Source: Streptomonospora nanhaiensis (lineage in GTDB: Bacteria; Actinomycetota; Actinomycetes; Streptosporangiales; Streptosporangiaceae). Taken from it: 64,000 nt of DNA. The notes beneath the pieces were generated by a model that saw nothing but the letters and a program-made list of their open reading frames with translations, searched no databases and had not been told where the DNA came from. The stretch lies in NCBI RefSeq assembly GCF_026642255.1, contig NZ_CP113264.1:5704001-5768000 (forward strand). Direction: 5' to 3'. The position numbers and the translations under genes are program-made. This document shows, in pieces, positions 7,824 to 15,998 of the stretch; positions within the stretch are counted from its first letter, which is position 1, and every line of letters starts with the position of its first letter.

Positions 7824-7831
7824 TACATGTA
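7824..7831. promoter_or_regulatory. Short palindrome in the promoter region of the DUF5753 regulator
   Basis: TACATGTA lies in a low-GC patch about 75 bases upstream of the regulator start, next to TATATC read on the minus strand. It may mark the promoter or an autoregulatory site, but it does not match the operator of the neighbouring genes. Confidence 0.25.
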
Positions 7832-8001
7832 CACGATATAACCGGAGCGCCCCCGCACCCGGGTACTCCATCGGTGACGGCGCCGGCCCCTCCGGGAGGG
7901 GCCGCCGTCGACCCCCGTCGCGGACGGCGGGCCACCGGGCCGGAGCCCCCGCGGACTTCGGGTGGCCGCGGGACGGCCGGTCACGGGACGCCTGACCGGG
8001 A

Positions 8002-8499
8002 TCAGGCGAATTGTGCCCAAACGAACTTTCCGCCGGGAGACGTGGGAATCACACCCCACTCTCGCGCGAAAGCACTCACCAGGGCAAGTCCGCGCCCGCC
8101 CTCCATGGTCAGATCTGCTTCCCTTCTCCGGGGCAGCCGATCACCGCCGTCCCGGACCGCGCAGATGAATTCGCTCCCGCTGCGCATCAGTGAGAGCTGA
8201 ATACCCCCCTCGCTCTGCCTGGTCAAGGGCAGGGGACCGCCGTGCCGGACCGCATTGGTGACCAATTCGGAAACGACCACCGCGACATCGCCGGACAAGT
8301 ACTGCATCTCCCATTCGCGGAGAAGCGCCTCGGAAATCTCCCGCGCGGCCCCCACCGCCTGGGGCCTCGGCTCGAAGCTCCACGTGACCGCGTCGTGCCG
8401 GTCGCCGCAGACCGGGGTGTTCCAGCGCCGGGAACCGTGCGTCAGGACCTTGAGCCACCATCCGCCGGCAGGCTCCGTCACCGCCTCCGCACACTCCAT
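8002..8499 (-). CDS. RsbW/SpoIIAB-like anti-sigma ATPase of the WhiJ-type locus
   Basis: A 165-residue GHKL-fold ATPase similar to anti-sigma kinases. The ATP-binding boxes are the N box VSELVTNAVRHGG, the G1 box AVRDGG and the G2 box GGRGLALV. About 55 N-terminal residues precede the fold. The ATG at 8497-8499 has GGAAGG five bases upstream. It is the third component beside the DUF397 and DUF5753 genes, an arrangement known from the whiJ and abaA regions of Streptomyces. The target sigma factor or regulator is unknown. Confidence 0.85.
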   Translation of the reverse strand: MECAEAVTEPAGGWWLKVLTHGSRRWNTPVCGDRHDAVTWSFEPRPQAVGAAREISEALLREWEMQYLSGDVAVVVSELVTNAVRHGGPLPLTRQSEGGIQLSLMRSGSEFICAVRDGGDRLPRRREADLTMEGGRGLALVSAFAREWGVIPTSPGGKFVWAQFA

Positions 8500-8823
8500 G
8501 CCTTCCACTTCCTCCCTGACGCACCGTGGCGAGCAGCGACGACACGTCCCGGAAACCTCCGCGATCCCGCGAAGACACCTTCGGGCCCGTGCCGCTGCAC
8601 GTCTCGTATGCACGTGCATCTCGGTCTTGGTGGCAATCGTAGGCCAAGCTTCGACAAAGTGCAGGGAAACAGGGGGACCAACTTCACCGGATCCCCGTTC
8701 CTCCCGGGCCCTCTCCCCGGCGCTCCCCGAAAGGCCGCACTCCCACCCCCACCCGCTTACCGACCGGTAGGGATGTGGATAGGATTCTGTCGCGCCCACC
8801 ACGTGAATTCTGGAGGTAACCCC
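8500..8823. other. Divergent promoter region between RsbW-like and SDR genes
   Basis: This 324-base region carries the operator copy at 8587-8618, facing the RsbW-like gene, and the ribosome-binding site CTGGAGGT of the SDR gene at its right end. I see no gene in it. Confidence 0.6.
8587..8618 (-). promoter_or_regulatory. Second copy of the composite WhiJ-locus operator
   Basis: Read on the minus strand, TGCACGTGCAT is followed after seven bases by GTGCAGCGGCACGG, the same two-part design as at 6323-6353 with one extra spacer base. It ends 87 bases before the start of the RsbW-like gene. Two conserved copies facing two genes of one locus argue for a common regulator. Confidence 0.6.
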
Positions 8824-9582
8824 ATGTCCCCAACGCCTCGTGTGGCCATCGTGACCGGAGCCGCCCGCGGGATCGGCGCCGCCACGGCTGAGCGCCTGGC
8901 GCGCGAAGGCCGGGCCGTCGCCGTCCTGGACCTGAAGGAGTCCGACGCCCAGGAGGTCGTGGACCGCATCACCGCCGGGGGCGGCACGGCCCTCGCCGTC
9001 GGATGCGACGTCTCCGACGCCGACCAGGTGGACGCCGCGGTCGCGACCGTCGCCGAACGCCTCGGCCCGCCCGCCATCCTGGTGAACAACGCGGGTGTCC
9101 TCCGCGACAACCTCCTGTTCAAGATGTCGGCGGACGACTGGGACACCGTGATGAACGTGCACCTGCGGGGCTCGTTCCTGATGAGCAAGGCCGCCCAGGC
9201 GCACATGACCGCGAACGGCTGGGGCCGCATCGTCAACCTGTCCAGCTCCTCCGCGCTGGGCAACCGGGGCCAGGCCAACTACTCCGCCGCCAAGGCCGGG
9301 CTCCAGGGGTTCACCAAGACCCTGGCGATCGAGCTGGGCAAGTTCGGCGTGACCTGCAACGCCGTCGCCCCCGGGTTCATCGAGACCGCGATGACCAGGG
9401 CCACGGCCGAGCGGATCGGCGTCAAGTACGAGGACATGAAGGCGTTCAAGGAGGCGGAGATCCCGGTGCGGCGGGTGGGCGTCCCCGAGGACATCGCCAA
9501 CACGGTCGCGTTCCTCACCGGTGAGGACGCCGGGTTCGTGTCGGGCCAGGTCGTCTACGTGGCCGGCGGCCCGCTGGACTAG
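8824..9582 (+). CDS. fabG: 3-oxoacyl-ACP reductase-like short-chain dehydrogenase (FabG family)
   Basis: A 252-residue classical SDR that probably reduces 3-oxoacyl-ACP or -CoA thioesters with NADPH. The cofactor motif TGAARGIGAAT is at residues 11-21 and LVNNAG follows near residue 87. The catalytic Ser and YxxxK lie in IVNLSSSSALG and ANYSAAKAG. The ATG at 8824 has GGAGG eight bases upstream. FabG-like SDRs are abundant, so acetoacetyl-CoA reductase or another ketone substrate is possible. A short hairpin (9595-9617) follows the stop. Confidence 0.85.
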   Translation: MSPTPRVAIVTGAARGIGAATAERLAREGRAVAVLDLKESDAQEVVDRITAGGGTALAVGCDVSDADQVDAAVATVAERLGPPAILVNNAGVLRDNLLFKMSADDWDTVMNVHLRGSFLMSKAAQAHMTANGWGRIVNLSSSSALGNRGQANYSAAKAGLQGFTKTLAIELGKFGVTCNAVAPGFIETAMTRATAERIGVKYEDMKAFKEAEIPVRRVGVPEDIANTVAFLTGEDAGFVSGQVVYVAGGPLD

Positions 9583-9594
9583 CGGTGCGCCGTC

Positions 9595-9617
9595 CACGGT
9601 CCGCCTCCGGGACCGTG
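9595..9617. terminator. Hairpin between convergent fabG and beta-lactamase-fold genes
   Basis: The arms CACGGTCC (9595-9602) and GGACCGTG (9610-9617) lie 12 bases after the SDR stop, between two convergent genes. Confidence 0.5.
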
Positions 9618-9730
9618 CGCCCCGGCCGGGCACGCCTCCGGTCGGGGCGCCCGTGCGTCCCGTCCGGGGCCGGCCCGGCGCGCCGGGGTCCCGCCCCGGC
9701 GCGCTGCCCGCGCGGGGGCGTCCGGGACGG

Positions 9731-10783
9731 TCAGCGTGCGGGGCCCCGGGGAGAGGGCACCGGACCTCCGTCGCCGCGCGCCTCCTCCATTGCCTCCGTG
9801 ACGGTCCCGCAGACCTCCTCCACGAGTGCCACGCCGGTGGCGTAGTCGTGGCTCCCGTCGGACAGGACCGCGATGAGGTACTCGTGGTCGGGGCCGCTCA
9901 CGTAGCCGACCGTGTTGACGGTCCACAGCCCCCGGTTGCCCTCGCGGGGCGTCCAGCCGTTCTTGAGGCCGACCGTGTCCCCCGGGACGGCCGAGGCCGA
10001 CACCCCCCAGGCCTGTTCCGGGGCGACGGACTCCATCAGCCCGCGGGCGTACGCACGGCTCTCCGGCGACAGCGGCCCCTCGCCGACGTACAGGATCCGC
10101 AGCAGCCGCACCTGGTCGGCCGCGGTGGTCGTCGTGGAGCCCCACACGCCGCGCGGGTCGGGGTCGGTACCGGTGAACCCGAGGGCGCGGACGCCGCTCG
10201 TGAACCCGTCGGTGAAGCCGATGCGTGCGTACAGGCCGTCGGTGACCTCGTTGTCGCTGTAGCGGATCATCTCCTCCGCCCGGTCCCGTTCGGACGCGGA
10301 GAGCCCGCGCCCCTCCTCCTCCGCGCGCAGGAGCAGCAGGGCGAGGATCGTCAGCTTGGACACGCTCGCGGTCGGGAACCGCTCGTGGGCGCCGTGGCTG
10401 AAGGTGGCGCCGGTGCGCAGGTCCTGGACGGCGACCGCGAAGTCCGCGGGGTGTTCGCCGACCAGCTCCTCCATCCGCCCGGTGAGCTCGTCCCGCTGCG
10501 CCGGCCCGAGTGTGCGCCCGCCGGTGGCCGGGCCGGTCAGGGGCGCGAAGGGCACGAGGGGCAGGGCGCTCTCCGAGAGCAGGGTTCGGACGAGGGCCGG
10601 GTCCGGCGCGGACAGTCCTCCGGCGGCCGAGGTGGCGCCGGGGACCGCGAGGGCCGTGAGCACGACGAGGCAGATCGCCGCCGTGGCGGCGGACCATGTT
10701 CGGATGATGTCGGCGGGGGGACGCCGGGGCACGCTATCACCGGTTCGTAGGAGCAGCAGGGGGGCTGTCCGGACATTATCCAC
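9731..10783 (-). CDS. Class A beta-lactamase-fold serine hydrolase, exported
   Basis: A 350-residue protein with an N-terminal hydrophobic segment (AAICLVVLTALAVPG, after about 30 residues) and a penicillin-recognising fold. SxxK is SVSK in FPTASVSKLTI, SDN is in IRYSDNEVTD, and the third motif is KNG (GLKNGWTPREG) where classical enzymes have KTG. A clear omega-loop ExxLN is not seen, so it may be a D,D-peptidase-like or inactive-lactamase member (Beta-lactamase2 family) rather than a resistance enzyme. The GTG start at 10783 is tentative because the segment before the hydrophobic stretch is long. No partner genes are adjacent. Confidence 0.8.
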   Translation of the reverse strand: MDNVRTAPLLLLRTGDSVPRRPPADIIRTWSAATAAICLVVLTALAVPGATSAAGGLSAPDPALVRTLLSESALPLVPFAPLTGPATGGRTLGPAQRDELTGRMEELVGEHPADFAVAVQDLRTGATFSHGAHERFPTASVSKLTILALLLLRAEEEGRGLSASERDRAEEMIRYSDNEVTDGLYARIGFTDGFTSGVRALGFTGTDPDPRGVWGSTTTTAADQVRLLRILYVGEGPLSPESRAYARGLMESVAPEQAWGVSASAVPGDTVGLKNGWTPREGNRGLWTVNTVGYVSGPDHEYLIAVLSDGSHDYATGVALVEEVCGTVTEAMEEARGDGGPVPSPRGPAR

Positions 10784-10840
10784 CCGGCGCCCCGTGGGCG
10801 GCGATCCGGTGTCCGCCCGGCGTCGTGTGCCCGCGTCTCG

Positions 10841-11455
10841 TCAGGCGCGCGTGTCGTCGTCGATCCCCCGGGCCACCAGCGCCTCGCCCGTCGCGTCGGC
10901 CATCCGGAGCAGCTGGACGATCACCGGGACCACGAGCAGGTGGGGGCGCCCGGACAGCCCCCGCGCCCGATAGGCCTCCTGGGACGTCCGCCAGGCGTCG
11001 GCGACCATCGGGATGGAACGGATCGTCAGGGCGAGCACGAGCGCCACCCGGTCGGGGGCGACCCCGACGTGCCGGAGCGGGCGGGCCACGCGCTCGAAGA
11101 GGTCGAGCATCTCGCGCACGCGCGTGGTGAGCGTGACGACGTTGGCGAGCAGCACGAGCGCGGCCAGCTGCGCGCACAGGCGCACGGCCGTCTCCCACTC
11201 GCCGAACAGGACCTGGAACAGGGCGATGGCCAGCAGGAACGGCCACAGGACGCGCAGGACCCCCCAGGCGCGGGCGGGGGCCAGCCCGACCACGGGGTAG
11301 GCCAGGAGGGACGCGGCCAGCGCGCCGAGCGCGATCCGGTGGTCCGCGGCGGCGAGGAGCGCCACGCCTGCGGCGAGCAGTCCGAGGAGCTTGGCCCAGG
11401 CCGGGGCCCGGTAGAGGGGGCCGGTGCCGGGGACGTACAGGCCGATCGCGCTCAC
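10841..11455 (-). CDS. ECF transporter transmembrane T component (BioN/EcfT type)
   Basis: A 204-residue membrane protein of the CbiQ/EcfT family that couples the S component to the ATPase. Five hydrophobic segments are visible. The family coupling motif ARG appears twice, as YRARGLSGRP and LVARGIDDD. The GTG at 11453-11455 overlaps the ATPase stop (GTGA), so the two genes are translationally coupled. It is the last gene of a BioY-ATPase-T operon and should serve biotin uptake. Confidence 0.88.
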   Translation of the reverse strand: MSAIGLYVPGTGPLYRAPAWAKLLGLLAAGVALLAAADHRIALGALAASLLAYPVVGLAPARAWGVLRVLWPFLLAIALFQVLFGEWETAVRLCAQLAALVLLANVVTLTTRVREMLDLFERVARPLRHVGVAPDRVALVLALTIRSIPMVADAWRTSQEAYRARGLSGRPHLLVVPVIVQLLRMADATGEALVARGIDDDTRA

Positions 11456-12150
11456 GCGCCGGCCTCCCGGTCCGCCCCGTCCATGAGCCGGAGGTAGTGG
11501 GCCACCGCTTCGGCGGGGGCCCCGTCGAAGGCCACCCGCCCCTCGTCCATGACCAGGACCCGGTCGAACCCGTCGAGCAGGTCGAGGTCGTGCGTGAACA
11601 GGACGACCTGCTGGTCGAGGCCGTCGAGGGTGCGGTGCACCATGCGGGTGTTGCGCAGGTCGAGCAGGGTGGTGGGCTCGTCGCACACCAGCACCTCGGG
11701 TTCGGTGGCCAGGACCGACGCCAGGGCGAGGAGTTGCTTCTGGCCTCCGGAGAGCAGGTGCCCGGGGTGGTCGCGGTGGCCGTCGAGGCCGTAGCGGACC
11801 AGGAAGGCGTCGACGCGGCGGGCGGTCTCCTCCCTCCCCAGTCGGAGGGAGCGCAGGCCGATCTCCACGTCCTCGGCGACCGTGGGCATGATGATCTGGT
11901 TGGCGGCGTCGGAGAAGACGAACCCGACCCGGCGCCGGATGTGCTTGGCGTGGCGCCGGGTGTCCCACTCCCCCAGCGTCACCCGGCCCTCGTCGGGGAC
12001 GACGAGGCCGTTGAGGGTGCGGGCGAGCGTGGACTTGCCCGATCCGTTGGCCCCGATCACGCCGATGCGGTGCTCGGCGAGGTCGAGGGTGACGTCGCGC
12101 AGGACGGCGCGGTCGTCGTAGGAGTGGGAGACCCCCTGGAGGCGGAGCAT
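11452..12150 (-). CDS. ECF transporter ATPase component (BioM/EcfA type)
   Basis: A 232-residue ABC ATPase that powers the ECF biotin importer. It has Walker A GANGSGKST, signature LSGGQKQLLAL, Walker B VLVCDEPTTLLDL and H-loop LFTHDLDLL. Its short length is typical of EcfA proteins. The start ATG overlaps the bioY stop (ATGA). Only one ATPase is present, so it probably acts as a homodimer, as BioM does. Confidence 0.9.
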   Translation of the reverse strand: MLRLQGVSHSYDDRAVLRDVTLDLAEHRIGVIGANGSGKSTLARTLNGLVVPDEGRVTLGEWDTRRHAKHIRRRVGFVFSDAANQIIMPTVAEDVEIGLRSLRLGREETARRVDAFLVRYGLDGHRDHPGHLLSGGQKQLLALASVLATEPEVLVCDEPTTLLDLRNTRMVHRTLDGLDQQVVLFTHDLDLLDGFDRVLVMDEGRVAFDGAPAEAVAHYLRLMDGADREAGA

Positions 12151-12794
12151 CAGGCGGCTCCGCCGCCGCTGCCGGGCTCCTGGTCCGCCCCGTCGCGGAC
12201 GGGGCGTCCGGCGGGTGGGATCGGGTAGGCGCGCAGGACCGCGGAGGCGATGAGCGCGGTGAGGACGACCTTGGCGGCGTCGCCGACCAGGTAGGTGGCC
12301 CCGGAGACGGCCGCGATCTCCCAGCTCTGCACGGCGACGGCGAGCCAGGGCAGTCCGATCGCGTAGACCACGACGATGCCGCCGAGGGCGTTGACCAGGA
12401 CCCCCTGCCAGAGGCGGTAGCGGCCGTTGCGCAGCATCAGGTCGGTGAGCAGGCCGATGACGAGGGCGGCGGGGATCCAGCTCACGATGAACCCGGAGGA
12501 GGGGAGCGCCAGGGCTGCCAGCCCTCCCCTGCCTCCCGCGAAGAGCGGCAGTCCCGCCAGGCCGAGCACGACGAACGTGGCCACGGCCAGGCTGCCGCGC
12601 TTCCAGCCCAGGAGGCTGGGGGCGAGCATGATGCCCAGGGTCTGGAGGGTGACCGGCACCGGGGAGCCGGGGAAGGGGATCGCGACGGTGACGCTGAGGG
12701 CGGCGATGAGGGCCGCGAACACGGCGATGAGCGCCAGGTCGCGGGCGGTCAGACCCCTGTGGCGGACGTGCTTCTTCGTCCCGTTGGCGGGCAT
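12150..12794 (-). CDS. bioY: Biotin transporter substrate-binding component BioY
   Basis: A 214-residue, six-helix S component that binds biotin in the membrane. Family landmarks are IPFPGSPVPVTLQTLGIMLA in the N-terminal half and YLVGDAAKVVLTALIAS near the end. The ATG at 12792-12794 (MPANGTKKHV) has GAGGGG nine bases upstream; an upstream extension of 45 residues is Pro/Arg-rich and unlikely. It is first in the operon with the ECF ATPase and T component. Confidence 0.93.
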   Translation of the reverse strand: MPANGTKKHVRHRGLTARDLALIAVFAALIAALSVTVAIPFPGSPVPVTLQTLGIMLAPSLLGWKRGSLAVATFVVLGLAGLPLFAGGRGGLAALALPSSGFIVSWIPAALVIGLLTDLMLRNGRYRLWQGVLVNALGGIVVVYAIGLPWLAVAVQSWEIAAVSGATYLVGDAAKVVLTALIASAVLRAYPIPPAGRPVRDGADQEPGSGGGAA

Positions 12795-13022
12795 GGGCGT
12801 TTCCCCTCGGGGAGGCGGTGGGAGTGGATCACCACCCATTGTCCGTGATGCGCGTGTGGCGGGGGGAGGGCGGGGCGCACAGTTCCGGGGGCGTCGGACT
12901 TGTGGAGGTCGTCCTGAGACGGGGATCACTCCGCGGGGCCTCGCGGCGCCCGTCGGGGCTCCCGTGGCCGCTCACGGCGGGGAGCGGCCACGGCATCGGG
13001 AGCGCTGCCCGGGGCCGTGCCC

Positions 13023-13400
13023 TCAGCTCTCCCCGCTGTCGTCGCGTCCCCGGTAGACCAGGCGTCCGGCCTCGTCCCGGCCGTAGCGGGCACGCCCTCC
13101 GCCGGGGACGACCAGGACCAGGCACGCCCCCCGGAGGCGGTCGGCCCTGGTGGAGCGGACCCGTGCGCCGTCCAGGGGGCCGCCGACCAGCTCGGCCCAG
13201 CCGGCCCTGGCCCGTACGAACCCCGCCGCGAACACGACGGCCGCCGTGCAGCACCCGGCCGCCGCGAAGGCGGTGTGCCCCGTCCAGGTCCACAGCATCA
13301 TCAGTGTGGCGACGGCCAGGAGGGTGGCGAACACCGTGGCGGCGCGCCCCTCGAGGAGCGGCCACCGTGCGTTGTCAGCAGGGGATGGATTCACGACCAT
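13023..13400 (-). CDS. Small membrane protein of unknown function downstream of ctaD
   Basis: A 125-residue protein with two adjacent hydrophobic segments (VFATLLAVATLMMLWTW and AAAGCCTAAVVFAAGFV) and a soluble, Arg-rich C-terminal half (LVGGPLDGARVRSTRAD). The ATG at 13398-13400 has GAAGG upstream. It lies 122 bases after ctaD on the same strand and could be co-transcribed. I do not recognise a named family; a role in the respiratory chain would be guesswork. Confidence 0.6.
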   Translation of the reverse strand: MVVNPSPADNARWPLLEGRAATVFATLLAVATLMMLWTWTGHTAFAAAGCCTAAVVFAAGFVRARAGWAELVGGPLDGARVRSTRADRLRGACLVLVVPGGGRARYGRDEAGRLVYRGRDDSGES

Positions 13401-13522
13401 GCGCCTTCGATCCGGAACCGGGCGCCCTCGGCGCCGTGCGGGCGCCTGGGGCCTTGAGCTCGTGTGCGGGCGGAACGGCCCCGGGAGGGTCTCCTGCGGG
13501 GAGGCCCGACTCCTCGGGGCGG

Positions 13523-15202
13523 TCAGTTCCTCTCGGGGTCCGTGCCCGCCGGGACCGCGGCGTGCGGGTGGTTCAGGTCGAACGCGGGACGCTCCGAGCG
13601 GATGCGCGGCAGCGACGTGAAGTTGTGCCGCGGCGGCGGGCAGGTGGTCGCCCACTCCAGCGAGCAGCCGTACCCCCACGGGTCGTCCACGGTGACCTTG
13701 GGCGCCTTCCTGGCGGTGATGTACATGTTCCAGAAGAAGATGAGCGTCGAGGCGCCGAGGACGAAGGCGGAGACCGAGGAGATCTGGTTCAGCTCGGTGA
13801 AGCCGTCTCCGGGCAGGTAGTCGGCGTAGCGGCGCGGGAAGCCCATGGCCCCGAGCCAGTGCTGCACCAGGAACGTGCCGTGGAAGCCGAAGAACAGCAG
13901 CCAGAAGTGGAACTTGCCCAGCTTCTCGTTGAGCATTTTTCCGGTGAACTTGGGCCACCAGAAGTAGAAGCCCGCGAACATCGCGAACACCACGGTGCCG
14001 AAGACCACGTAGTGGAAGTGGGCCACCACGAAGTAGGAGTCGGTGACGTGGAAGTCGATCGGCGGGGAGGCCAGGAGCACGCCGGTCAGTCCGCCGAAGA
14101 GGAAGGTGGCCAGGAAGCCGAGGGTGAAGAGCATCGGCGTCTCGAAGGTGATCTGCCCACGCCACATCGTGCCGATCCAGTTGAAGAACTTCACGCCGGT
14201 CGGGACCGCGATGAGGAAGGACATGAAGGAGAAGAACGGCAGCAGGACCGCGCCCGTGGGGAACATGTGGTGCGCCCACACGGTGACGGAGAGGCCGGTG
14301 ATGGCGATGGTGGCGGCCACCAGGCTCTTGTAGCCGAAGATCGGCTTGCGGCTGAAGACCGGCAGGATCTCCGTGACGATGCCGAAGAACGGCAGGGCGA
14401 TGATGTACACCTCGGGGTGCCCGAAGAACCAGAACAGGTGCTGCCACAGGATGGCGCCGCCGTGCTCGGCGTTGAAGACCTGGGCGCCCACCATGCGGTC
14501 CGCCCCGAGGGCGATCAGGGCGGCAGTCAGGACCGGGAACGCGATGAGCACCAGGACGCTCGTCAGGACCACGTTCCACGTGAAGATCGGCATGCGGAAC
14601 ATCGTCATGCCGGGCGCGCGCATGCACAGGGCGGTGGTGATGAAGTTGACCCCGCCCAGGATGGTGCCGAGGCCCGACACGAGCAGGCCCAGGATCCACA
14701 GGTTGCCGCCCATGCCCGGGGAGCGGACCGCGTCGGACAGCGGCGTGTACGCGAACCAGCCGAAGGCGGCCGCGCCTGCCGGGGTGAGGAACCCGCCCAC
14801 GGCGACCAGCCCGCCGAAGAGGAAGAGGTAGTAGCTGAACAGGTTCATCCGGGGGAAGGCGACGTCGGGGGCGCCGATCTGCAGCGGCATGATGATGTTC
14901 CCGAACCCGATGAAGAGCGGGGTCGCGAACAGCAGCAGCATGATCGTGCCGTGCATGGTGAACAGCTGGTTGTACTGCTCGTTGGACATGAGCTGCATGC
15001 CCGGTGAGAACAGCTCGGCGCGGATGAGGAGCGCCAGGACGCCGCCGAAGAGGAAGAACGCGAACGAGGTGATCAGGTACATGTACCCGATGACCTTGTG
15101 GTCGGTCGACGACAGCCAGCTGGCGATGAGCCTCCCCTGGCGGGTCTCCCCACCGCCCCCGGTCTCGTCGTACACGTCGGGCGCCGTCGATACCTCTGCC
15201 AC
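13523..15202 (-). CDS. ctaD: Cytochrome c oxidase subunit I (aa3 type)
   Basis: A 559-residue heme-copper oxidase catalytic subunit that reduces O2 to water and pumps protons. Twelve or more membrane helices are visible. Heme and CuB ligands lie in TMHGTIMLLLF, WQHLFWFFGHPEVYI, VWAHHMFPTG and VAHFHYVVFG. The Glu of GHPEVYI marks the D-channel end. The GTG start at 15202 gives MAEVSTAPDVYDE. CtaC and CtaE are not adjacent, which is common for an isolated actinobacterial ctaD. Confidence 0.96.
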   Translation of the reverse strand: MAEVSTAPDVYDETGGGGETRQGRLIASWLSSTDHKVIGYMYLITSFAFFLFGGVLALLIRAELFSPGMQLMSNEQYNQLFTMHGTIMLLLFATPLFIGFGNIIMPLQIGAPDVAFPRMNLFSYYLFLFGGLVAVGGFLTPAGAAAFGWFAYTPLSDAVRSPGMGGNLWILGLLVSGLGTILGGVNFITTALCMRAPGMTMFRMPIFTWNVVLTSVLVLIAFPVLTAALIALGADRMVGAQVFNAEHGGAILWQHLFWFFGHPEVYIIALPFFGIVTEILPVFSRKPIFGYKSLVAATIAITGLSVTVWAHHMFPTGAVLLPFFSFMSFLIAVPTGVKFFNWIGTMWRGQITFETPMLFTLGFLATFLFGGLTGVLLASPPIDFHVTDSYFVVAHFHYVVFGTVVFAMFAGFYFWWPKFTGKMLNEKLGKFHFWLLFFGFHGTFLVQHWLGAMGFPRRYADYLPGDGFTELNQISSVSAFVLGASTLIFFWNMYITARKAPKVTVDDPWGYGCSLEWATTCPPPRHNFTSLPRIRSERPAFDLNHPHAAVPAGTDPERN

Positions 15203-15820
15203 GATTCAAACCCCCGAATACGCAAAACAACGGATAAAAGAGGGCCGCCCGCAGCCGTTTCCCGGCCGCCGCGCCCCCACGGAATCCCTTTCCAGAATCC
15301 CAGGGTAACGCTAACGCAGGGCTCGGCCTCGCACGCGAAAGAGAGTCCGTGTTCTCCCGTTGAATACTTCGCTTTTGTTTCGTTCTTTTCCGTTTTGCCG
15401 TCGGCCGGGACGGTTACGGGTGATTGTTTTCCCGGAAAGGCCGGGATTCGGCGGGACCCCGGCTCCGAGGGCGGGTCCGGAGCGGCCTGTCGACGGCGCC
15501 GAGGGGCCGGTACCGTGAGGGGCCCGTCCGTCGGGGCGGCCGCGTGCGGGGGCACGGTGGACGGCCCGCCCGGGCCTCACCCGCACGGGGCGGCCATGCG
15601 CGGAGTTCTGCCCCCGTGGCGCCGCCCGGCCCGGTGGGTCTTGTCCGAAAGCCGCCGGGGGCGTGTTCCGGACGAGGCGGGAGCGAACTTCCGAGGCGCC
15701 GCCCCTTCGACATGACGCGCACCCGCACCACGGGCGATCAGGCGAAGGACAGAGAATCATGACGGCTGAACCGGTCGAACCGGGCGGGATGGCGGCCGAG
15801 CCGACCGAGGCCCGGTCCCG
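15203..15820. other. Promoter region of ctaD and non-coding sequence
   Basis: No convincing gene is seen. A relatively AT-rich patch at about 15340-15400, unlike its surroundings, lies 140-200 bases upstream of ctaD and may include its promoter. An ATG at 15760 opens a 37-codon frame without family resemblance, which runs into the degraded antitoxin described next. Confidence 0.5.
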
Positions 15821-15984
15821 GTGTCCGCCGCGTATCCGGAAGAGCTGGAGGACGCCGCCGACAGCGCGGTGATCAACGCCCGCGCCGACGAGGAGACCGT
15901 CCCCCTCCGGTTCGAGGACTACGTGTGAGCCGCTACACGACCCAGGTCGGGATCGCCCCCCGTGGCGACGTGTACGACCGCTGA
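15821..15984 (+). pseudogene. Relic of a Phd/RelB-type antitoxin and its RelE-like toxin
   Basis: The frame ending at 15928 reads PVPVSAAYPEELEDAADSAV and continues to an acidic tail ending FEDYV. This is like the C-terminal half of Phd/RelB antitoxins, where VLVS-x-EELEDAAD is common. It overlaps by GTGA a second frame, MSRYTTQVGIAPRGDVYDR (15925-15984), that resembles the first residues of a RelE-type toxin and then stops. The antitoxin N-terminus is out of frame and the toxin is truncated, so the pair is probably dead. The family assignment is by eye only. Confidence 0.4.
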
Positions 15985-15998
15985 CGACGCGGGCCGGG

